Assembly: GCA_003486225.1 (NCBI GenBank)
Contig: DNGN01000116.1
Span: 1 to 6,590, forward strand
From: Chloroflexota bacterium
GTDB lineage: Bacteria > Chloroflexota > Anaerolineae > Anaerolineales > UBA11579
DNA length: 6,590 nt
Direction of reading: 5' to 3'
Part shown: positions 1 to 4,712 of the stretch, piece by piece
Numbering within the stretch: the first letter of the stretch is position 1
Layout of the letters: every line of letters begins with the position of its first letter
The notes under the pieces: generated by a model
Told to the model about the DNA's origin: nothing
Database searches by the model: none
The model's input: the letters and a program-made list of their open reading frames with translations, nothing else
Made by a program: the position numbers and the translations under genes

Positions 1-240
1 ATTTTCAATCCTGTCACCCAAAGTCAGAAATTTGATCCCAATGGAGAATATATCCGCCGCTGGCTGCCAGAATTGCGCCACGTCCCGGATCAATCCATCC
101 ACACCCCGTGGAAGATGGATTTGGCTCAGCAGCGTGCCGCCAGCTGTTTAATTGGGAAAGATTATCCTGAACCAATAATCGACCTTAAATTTTCCCGACA
201 GCGCACGCTGGAGGCCTACAAGAATGCCAAAAATCCATAA
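1..240 (+). CDS. phr: Deoxyribodipyrimidine photolyase, C-terminal fragment (5' end outside window)
   Basis: The frame is open from base 1 to a TAA at 238-240 and gives the last 79 residues of a photolyase/cryptochrome-family protein. These enzymes bind FAD and use blue light to split cyclobutane pyrimidine dimers in DNA. The visible part is the end of the FAD-binding helical domain. It begins at the family block IFNPVTQSQKFDPNGEYIRR, runs through WLPEL and HTPW, and ends with a DYPEPIIDLK-type segment and a short basic tail (ending NAKNP) as in CPD class I photolyases. The flavin-pocket residues and the antenna domain lie upstream, so class and activity cannot be checked here. The gene runs towards the MFS gene and ends about 28 bp before a strong palindromic terminator. 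The family assignment is firm; a cryptochrome or (6-4) variant cannot be fully excluded from the C-terminus alone. Confidence 0.93.
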   Translation: MFNPVTQSQKFDPNGEYIRRWLPELRHVPDQSIHTPWKMDLAQQRAASCLIGKDYPEPIIDLKFSRQRTLEAYKNAKNP

Positions 241-267
241 GTTTGAAAAAATCACAATCGATCCATA

Positions 268-305
268 AAAAAAGATCGCCCGAGGATCCTCGGGCGATCT
301 TTTTT
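268..305. terminator. Bidirectional rho-independent terminator (38-bp perfect palindrome)
   Basis: A perfect palindrome centred between 286 and 287: GATCGCCCGAGGA at 274-286 is followed at once by its reverse complement at 287-299, with six A before (268-273) and six T after (300-305). Either strand folds into a GC-rich stem ending in a U run. It sits between the photolyase stop (240) and the convergent MFS stop (317), so it should serve both genes. The stem centre contains a GGATCC hexamer. Confidence 0.93.
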
Positions 306-316
306 GTCAATATATT

Positions 317-1657
317 TTACCGTTCAGGTGCGGATAAAGGCACACTTTCTGCAGCAGCCCCAGCCACATCTACCGCCTCTGAAGCAACAGGCTTGAGTTT
401 GCCGTTCGGATTATTGGTTTCAATATTCACCACCGCAGGGATCACATATCCCAAAAGCGCCATGGCGATACATGAAATTCCTGCCAGAATGAACCAGGCC
501 TGGATTCCGATAACATCCGAAACAGGCCCGGCAATTGCCAGCCCAATCGGTGCCATTGCTCCTGAAAGACTGCCGATCAGGGAAAACACCCGGCCTTGCA
601 TGTCTGGAGCAACCGAGCTTTGCATGATCGCCCCAATCGAACCATTGGTAATCGGCAAGCCAAACCCAAAGAGAAGAGCAGTCACCAAAGCCAAACTGAA
701 CATCTCAGAAGGCAGCAAACCAACTGTTAATACGCCTGCACCCAGCAGCATCAACCCGAACATGGAGGTGATAATTTTCCGCTTAAACCCGCCCCATACA
801 CTTAACAGCAAGCCTCCCAGGATCACACCGATCCCAAACAGAGAGTTATAAGTGCCCAACTGGATCACTGTCCCATTGAAGTGATCCTTGATCAAAAGAG
901 GATTTAGAGCTCCTGTCGGCGCTAGCAGAAAATTGAGCAGGGCAGCCATCAAGGCAAGAATAAACAAGCCCTTCCAGCTCCAAACGTAACGAAAACCTGC
1001 TACCATTTCTGCCAGATAAGAGGAACCTTTGCCTGCCAAGGCCTCACTCTGAGAGCGGTCCGGTCTAGGGATTTCAAAAAAGATTAAAGCGGTCATTGCC
1101 ACGATAGCCGTCAAAACATCGATTGCCAGGATCCATTGGATATCCAGAGCTTCATACATAATGGCACCCAATGGTGCTGCAATGATATTCAGCCCACCAT
1201 TCAACATCTGGTTTACGCCCTGCACCCGTGCCAGGTGTTCTACAGGCACCATTAAGGATGTCGAGGCAGACATTGAAGGACCATGAAATCCTCCCGCCAC
1301 CGCGCGCACAAACAGTAATGCATAAATTTGCCAGATTTGCACTTCGGTAAAGGCAAACAATAAAGCCAGCCCCAGGGTCGCAAGGGCAATAATGCCATCC
1401 GATACAAGCATTGTCTTCCGCCGGTCCCAACGATCGACCAGAGGCCCGACGAAAGGCCCTAATAGAACACTGGGCAAAACCCCAACCAAACTGCCAATCG
1501 CTAGCACAGTTGCCGACCCGGTTGTTACGGTCAGGTACCAAACAATCGCAAAACTGACCAGCTGGCTCCCCAGCAAAGAAAAAGCCTGGCCAGACCAGAT
1601 AGTAAAGAACCGTTTTTTCCAGGGGATTCCATCATTAACACTGAATTGAGCTGCCAT
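317..1657 (-). CDS. MFS transporter, DHA3/macrolide-efflux-like permease
   Basis: A 446-residue integral membrane protein of the major facilitator superfamily, probably a proton-driven drug or metabolite exporter of the inner membrane. Hydrophobic segments cover nearly the whole chain and fit 12 helices in two halves. Motif A of the cytoplasmic 2-3 loop is clear at residues 71-81 (GPLVDRWDRRK). R118 and the glycine-rich AGGFHGPSMSAS stretch (121-132) fit helices 4-5, and a basic GFKRK loop marks the second half. The closest family is the DHA3 group (macrolide efflux MefA-like), but the substrate cannot be read from sequence. The C-terminus carries about 35 non-membrane residues rich in Ala, Pro, Val and Ser. 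ATG at 1657 is chosen because AAGGAG lies 6 nt upstream. ATG at 1660 is the alternative. An in-frame ATG at 1699 lies upstream of the predicted transcript start and is unlikely. The gene stands alone on the - strand with its own promoter. Confidence 0.88.
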   Translation of the reverse strand: MAAQFSVNDGIPWKKRFFTIWSGQAFSLLGSQLVSFAIVWYLTVTTGSATVLAIGSLVGVLPSVLLGPFVGPLVDRWDRRKTMLVSDGIIALATLGLALLFAFTEVQIWQIYALLFVRAVAGGFHGPSMSASTSLMVPVEHLARVQGVNQMLNGGLNIIAAPLGAIMYEALDIQWILAIDVLTAIVAMTALIFFEIPRPDRSQSEALAGKGSSYLAEMVAGFRYVWSWKGLFILALMAALLNFLLAPTGALNPLLIKDHFNGTVIQLGTYNSLFGIGVILGGLLLSVWGGFKRKIITSMFGLMLLGAGVLTVGLLPSEMFSLALVTALLFGFGLPITNGSIGAIMQSSVAPDMQGRVFSLIGSLSGAMAPIGLAIAGPVSDVIGIQAWFILAGISCIAMALLGYVIPAVVNIETNNPNGKLKPVASEAVDVAGAAAESVPLSAPER

Positions 1658-1663
1658 CATCCA

Positions 1664-1669
1664 CTCCTT
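1664..1669 (-). promoter_or_regulatory. Shine-Dalgarno of the MFS gene, decides the start
   Basis: AAGGAG on the - strand lies 3 nt before the ATG at 1660 and 6 nt before the ATG at 1657. The spacing favours 1657 and argues against the longer reading from 1699, which has no ribosome site in front of it. Confidence 0.75.
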
Positions 1670-1690
1670 CTTATTATAAAAATTAATATG

Positions 1691-1718
1691 ATTATACAAT
1701 TATTTTATATTCAGTCAA
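1691..1718 (-). promoter_or_regulatory. Sigma70-like promoter of the MFS gene
   Basis: On the - strand, TTGACT (1718-1713, 5 of 6 to consensus) and TATAAT (1696-1691, 6 of 6) are separated by 16 bp. Transcription would begin near 1684, giving a leader of about 25 nt that holds the AAGGAG site. The surrounding 1671-1790 region is extremely AT-rich, so chance matches are easier than usual, but the position relative to the ribosome site is right. An inverted repeat AATAAT/ATTATT (1735-1717) overlaps the -35 box and could be part of an operator; in such DNA it may be chance. Confidence 0.65.
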
Positions 1719-1821
1719 TAATTTTTATTATTATTCATTCAAAATTCAATATTTATTAATATTCATTTAATTTTTTCAAATAGATTTATGCGGAAATTCA
1801 ACAAATCCCTTGGTTGGAATG

Positions 1822-1857
1822 AAAAAACGGGTGAGCTGATGGATAGCTCACCCGTTT
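1822..1857 (-). terminator. Rho-independent terminator after lgt
   Basis: A perfect 13-bp stem (AAACGGGTGAGCT at 1825-1837 and its complement at 1845-1857) with a 7-nt loop. Read on the - strand, the stem is followed by a run of six T (complement of 1822-1827). It lies 20 bp past the lgt stop codon and separates the sulfotransferase-lgt unit from the MFS promoter. On the + strand the stem is followed only by a short mixed T/C run, so termination is mainly for the - strand. Confidence 0.92.
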
Positions 1858-1877
1858 CTCTCTTCAGTCCGTCAGAG

Positions 1878-2768
1878 TTATTTTTTCTTTGATTTCCATT
1901 TTTTATCGCTCTTGCCGTAATCCTCCGGCCCAGGAGAGATAAAGCCAACTTTAACCTTTTCAAAGCGGATGAGCAGCATGAATACCCCGGCCAAAGCCAT
2001 TAAAAAGGCGATCAAACGTGAATAGGAAAGCGCAGTACCCGGGATAAGGGGTTGGTCGGGGCGGAACATTTCAAGCCATACGCGGCCCACCCCAGCCGCG
2101 ACCAGCCACATATAAAACGCGCTGCCCGGTTTCAGCGCACTGCCATATTTTCGCACCAGCCAGATGATCAGCACGGCCATCACAATATTCCACAGGCTCT
2201 CGTAAAAGAAAGTTGGGTGGAAGCGAGTAGTTTCAAGCGGGAAAGCAGTCAGGTCATTCCAGGGTGCAATGCGGTTCTCAGCGGCGATAGAAACTCCCCA
2301 CGGCAGATCGGTCGGAGGTCCATAAAGTTCCTGATTGATGAAATTCGCGATCCGCCCAAAAGCCTGTGCGATCAGCAGGGTAGGAGCCACGGCATCCAGC
2401 AGCAGCCAGAAATTAAACTTCCGCCGGCGGGCAAACCACCAGGCAACCAGCATACCAAACAACACCGCGCCATAGATGTGCAGCCCCCCTTCCTGAACAC
2501 GCAGGATACGTCCTGGCTCGTCAATAAAATACCGGCTACCCCCAGCCATATCATTCAAGACATACCATAAACGGGCACCAAGAATACCAGCAGGCACCAC
2601 CCAGATCAGCAAATCCCAAATAAAATTCTCCGGCCCTTTTCGTAACAACACTTGCCTTTCTGCTATAAAAGCACCAATCATCACCGAGACAGCAATGATC
2701 AGACCATACCAATGAATCGCAAACTGTATTCCAAAAAGTTCAAAAGAGACTATGACAGGATTTATCAA
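1878..2768 (-). CDS. lgt: Prolipoprotein diacylglyceryl transferase
   Basis: Lgt moves the diacylglyceryl group of phosphatidylglycerol to the lipobox cysteine of prolipoproteins at the cytoplasmic membrane, the first step of lipoprotein maturation. The 296-residue product has the expected length and about seven hydrophobic segments. Recognisable blocks in order are HWYG (residues 19-22), EGGLHIYG (93-100), the Lgt signature GRIANFINQELYG (138-150) followed by PPTDLPWG, HPTFFYES (184-191), and GRVWLEMFR near 228-236 carrying the late conserved arginine. The position held by the E. coli second-loop His (HGG) reads YGA here, as I recall in many non-proteobacterial Lgt proteins. The C-terminus ends in a lysine-rich tail (KKWKSKKK), probably cytoplasmic. 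The start is TTG at 2768, where AGGAGG lies 6 nt upstream; a second TTG at 2774 touches the AGGAGG and is too close. The gene lies 68 bp after the sulfotransferase gene, possibly cotranscribed, and a strong terminator follows. Confidence 0.95.
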   Translation of the reverse strand: MINPVIVSFELFGIQFAIHWYGLIIAVSVMIGAFIAERQVLLRKGPENFIWDLLIWVVPAGILGARLWYVLNDMAGGSRYFIDEPGRILRVQEGGLHIYGAVLFGMLVAWWFARRRKFNFWLLLDAVAPTLLIAQAFGRIANFINQELYGPPTDLPWGVSIAAENRIAPWNDLTAFPLETTRFHPTFFYESLWNIVMAVLIIWLVRKYGSALKPGSAFYMWLVAAGVGRVWLEMFRPDQPLIPGTALSYSRLIAFLMALAGVFMLLIRFEKVKVGFISPGPEDYGKSDKKWKSKKK

Positions 2769-2774
2769 GATCAA

Positions 2775-2780
2775 CCTCCT
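2775..2780 (-). promoter_or_regulatory. Shine-Dalgarno of lgt, selects a TTG start
   Basis: A full AGGAGG on the - strand abuts a TTG (2774-2772) and is 6 nt from the next in-frame TTG (2768-2766). No ATG or GTG exists at a usable distance. The normal spacing points to the second TTG as initiator. Confidence 0.8.
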
Positions 2781-2836
2781 AAAAATAATTCAAGTTTACT
2801 TTTCTTGATCCTTTGGGAAAGAAAAGCACAGATATT

Positions 2837-4033
2837 TTAATCGATTTCCGCGAATTTTTTGCTGACTTTCGCCATTAAAGCTTTGCCATTCAAGTCAAAT
2901 TCGAATCGTTCGAAAATTTCCCGATAATGATTATAAACCTGCTCCGCAGTGTAACCCATTTCAAATAAGGAATATTTATGCTTGCTGACAAAGCCAGCCG
3001 TGGCCTCAACAGTTTCCTCAAGCTTTACTTCAAATTCGTTCGAGATCGGGAGTCCAAAATGGTCAAATAACTGCCTTGCACTGGTGTCCAGGTCTCCAAC
3101 CAGGTCCTCATATTTCAGAATGACATATTCGCTCTTTGGGAGTGCTTCCAGAGTTTTAAGCGTGTCGACATACCATCGCTTTGTCAAATCCAACAGCATC
3201 TCTTTAAAGGGATAGTCTTCCAGAGGATCGTTGAAGTAGCGCCAAACATAAGTAAAAAAGCTGGTCTTGGAAGCCAGCATATCCACCGGGTTCCGTACAA
3301 GATAAATGAACTTAGCATCCGGGAAATAAGTCCGCAAAGCATTAATCTTAGAGCTGAAAACCGGGTTTTTGGCAATATATTGCTTTCCCCCGTGATAATA
3401 CACATGCTTTTGAACCATGCGGTAATAGAAATCCATCGCCAATTTTTTTTCTTTTACCGAATTAGCAGTATCAAAGTGAAAATAATTAGGCAGGGCATCT
3501 AAGAACGGAAAGATAAATATCAGGAATGAACACGTCCAGTTATGCAGCAGAATTCCCTCATCCTCATCCACTTCATGCAGGGCAACCCGATGCATTTGAA
3601 TACTGTTTAGGCGTTTTGCTTCAAACCGGTACAGCATTTTCCGCAATCTCCCACCCAGCAGACGGGCATCCATTCGTGCGGCTGCCTTTAGAATCTTGCG
3701 CTGGGTGATTGATGGAGCCCCATAGATTTCCCAGGTTTTTGTAGCCGTTAAATGCTCATGATCTTTGGCCATCAAACGCTGCAGCAATGTTGAACCCGAG
3801 CGAAAATTGCCGATAATAAAAATTGGGGATTTAACTTCCTGTTTACGGTAGTCCCTAAAAAAAATTTCGTCCAGCAGAAACCCAATCCATGTCAGTATGT
3901 TATGAATGGGAATAACGGTAAACCACACCAGAAGAGCTTTACGCCGGTGCGGAGTTAGCCGTCCGTGGGTTCCTTTTGATTTAAAAAGTGACCAGTACAG
4001 TAAGCGAAAAAAAAGTCGGAAATTAAAACGCAT
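2837..4033 (-). CDS. Sulfotransferase family protein (PAPS-dependent type)
   Basis: A 398-residue protein of the P-loop sulfotransferase fold (Sulfotransfer_3-like), which transfers sulfate from PAPS to a hydroxyl or amine. The 5'-phosphosulfate loop is clear at residues 75-87 (GNFRSGSTLLQRL), preceded by a hydrophobic beta strand. The 3'-phosphate block is YLVRNPVDMLAS (244-255) with R247 and S255 in the expected spacing, and a KYEDL motif follows at 307-311. AKNP (221-224) and LHEVDEDE (152-159) lie between, where the acceptor and catalytic residues should be. A hydrophobic stretch around residues 33-56 may be a membrane or interfacial anchor, so the protein could act at the membrane. The acceptor is unknown. 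ATG at 4033 is preferred over GTG at 4072, which has no ribosome site and lies upstream of the candidate promoter's start point. It precedes lgt by 68 bp on the same strand. By hand count it is AT-richer than lgt or polX in the sampled lines. Confidence 0.85.
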   Translation of the reverse strand: MRFNFRLFFRLLYWSLFKSKGTHGRLTPHRRKALLVWFTVIPIHNILTWIGFLLDEIFFRDYRKQEVKSPIFIIGNFRSGSTLLQRLMAKDHEHLTATKTWEIYGAPSITQRKILKAAARMDARLLGGRLRKMLYRFEAKRLNSIQMHRVALHEVDEDEGILLHNWTCSFLIFIFPFLDALPNYFHFDTANSVKEKKLAMDFYYRMVQKHVYYHGGKQYIAKNPVFSSKINALRTYFPDAKFIYLVRNPVDMLASKTSFFTYVWRYFNDPLEDYPFKEMLLDLTKRWYVDTLKTLEALPKSEYVILKYEDLVGDLDTSARQLFDHFGLPISNEFEVKLEETVEATAGFVSKHKYSLFEMGYTAEQVYNHYREIFERFEFDLNGKALMAKVSKKFAEID

Positions 4034-4062
4034 ATCAAATCTCTTGGGAAAAACCAAAAGTA

Positions 4063-4091
4063 AATATATCACGAAGGGCGCGAATGTGCAA
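4063..4091 (-). promoter_or_regulatory. Candidate promoter of the sulfotransferase-lgt unit
   Basis: On the - strand, TTGCAC (4091-4086, 3 of 6) and TATATT (4068-4063, 5 of 6) are spaced by 17 bp, which would start RNA near 4056, about 23 nt before the ATG at 4033. The -35 match is poor, so this rests mostly on spacing and position. It lies within the 175-bp gap (4034-4208), where I found no hairpin with a T run closing the upstream gene; readthrough from that gene is therefore possible. Confidence 0.35.
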
Positions 4092-4208
4092 AAAGGTGGA
4101 AAATGAATAATGAAAATTTGATTTTATCCATCTTCACATTGTATGCAGTTGCACTAAAACACTTGCTTTTTGGAAGCTAATCGAATTGCAGGGTTTTTTT
4201 CGTCTGGA

Positions 4209-4571
4209 TCAACATGTTGAATGCAGCAGTATGCCTACCGGTCCTTCCAGGCATAAGCCGTTATAGATCTGAACCGCTTTTTTTGTCTTGGCCACATAAA
4301 CTTTTATCCCCCTGGATTCCAAATCGGCAATCAGGGCTTCGGCAACACCCAGCCGGCCCAACACCCCGCGAGTTAGCACCACACTTTCAGCCCGATTTTC
4401 CAATAGTTCTTCTACATCTGACCATTGTACCCCAGGCGAATGTTGTGTACCGGTCTCTCTCCAGTTCCAGGGACGCGCCCCACCCGGAAAAATCTTCACA
4501 TCCTTAAAGATACTCCCATCTTCCAGCTCGACCTCCCCCCACTCGAGGCGTACGACTTTTAAAGACCTCAT
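4209..4571 (-). CDS. Mth938-like (DUF498/NDUFAF3-type) domain protein
   Basis: A small protein of 120 residues that spans a whole Mth938-like domain. This alpha/beta fold is also found in the mitochondrial complex I assembly factor NDUFAF3; the bacterial role is not established. Family hallmarks in order are an N-terminal strand pair ending in KIFPGGARPWNW, a His a few residues later (TQHSPG), SDVEELLE, the strand-loop VVLTRGVLGRLGV, the KVYVAKTKKAVQIYNGL block, and a C-terminal GPVGILLHSTC resembling the usual LLH-T-C ending. No signal peptide or membrane helix is visible, so it should be cytoplasmic. GGAG lies 6 nt before the ATG at 4571. A second in-frame ATG at 4583 would add four residues and sits exactly 6 nt past a TATATT box, so a leaderless longer form is also possible. 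It is divergent from polX (141 bp between starts). Confidence 0.82.
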   Translation of the reverse strand: MRSLKVVRLEWGEVELEDGSIFKDVKIFPGGARPWNWRETGTQHSPGVQWSDVEELLENRAESVVLTRGVLGRLGVAEALIADLESRGIKVYVAKTKKAVQIYNGLCLEGPVGILLHSTC

Positions 4572-4589
4572 TCTGCTCTCCATACCCTT

Positions 4590-4595
4590 AATATA
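4590..4595 (-). promoter_or_regulatory. Candidate -10 box of the Mth938-like gene
   Basis: TATATT on the - strand (5 of 6 to consensus) ends 6 nt before the ATG at 4583, placing the likely RNA start at or next to that ATG. No convincing -35 is present at 16-18 bp (only 3 of 6 matches). The message would then begin with, or just before, AUGGAGAGCAGAAUG, which also holds the GGAG that serves the inner ATG at 4571. Confidence 0.35.
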
Positions 4596-4677
4596 GCCGA
4601 AAATTCATCCCAATTCCAGTGCCACTTGCCCAAGCCTCTAAGAGATAAAAGAAAACAGGTGCATAAAACCGATTCAA

Positions 4678-4706
4678 TGCACTGGAGGGTCATCCTCCTT
4701 TATAAT
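4678..4706 (+). promoter_or_regulatory. polX promoter with perfect -10 box, probably leaderless
   Basis: TATAAT at 4701-4706 matches consensus fully; the -35 at 17 bp distance, TGCACT (4678-4683), is weak (3 of 6). The -10 box ends 6 nt before the polX ATG (4713), so transcription should start on or next to the A of the start codon. No Shine-Dalgarno lies in the 20 nt before that ATG. The spacer holds a 5-bp inverted repeat, GGAGG-GTCAT-CCTCC (4684-4698), which could be an operator. Confidence 0.6.
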
Positions 4707-4712
4707 ACAGTC

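Noticed and set aside
243..851. A 202-codon + strand open frame beginning just after the photolyase gene
   Set aside because: It runs through the terminator and then opposite the MFS gene; the product has no family resemblance and its start has no ribosome site. It is an antisense shadow.
4034..4072. A 13-codon upstream extension of the sulfotransferase from GTG 4072
   Set aside because: No Shine-Dalgarno before the GTG, and the candidate promoter would start RNA downstream of it.
4194..4200. Run of seven T on the + strand past the Mth938-like gene
   Set aside because: No GC-rich stem precedes it on the + strand, no + strand gene ends there, and on the - strand it reads as A.
4626..4712. 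A 29-codon upstream extension of polX from TTG 4626 (also ATG 4677)
   Set aside because: The extra residues do not resemble PolX N-termini, have no ribosome site, and overlap the predicted promoter and its TATAAT.
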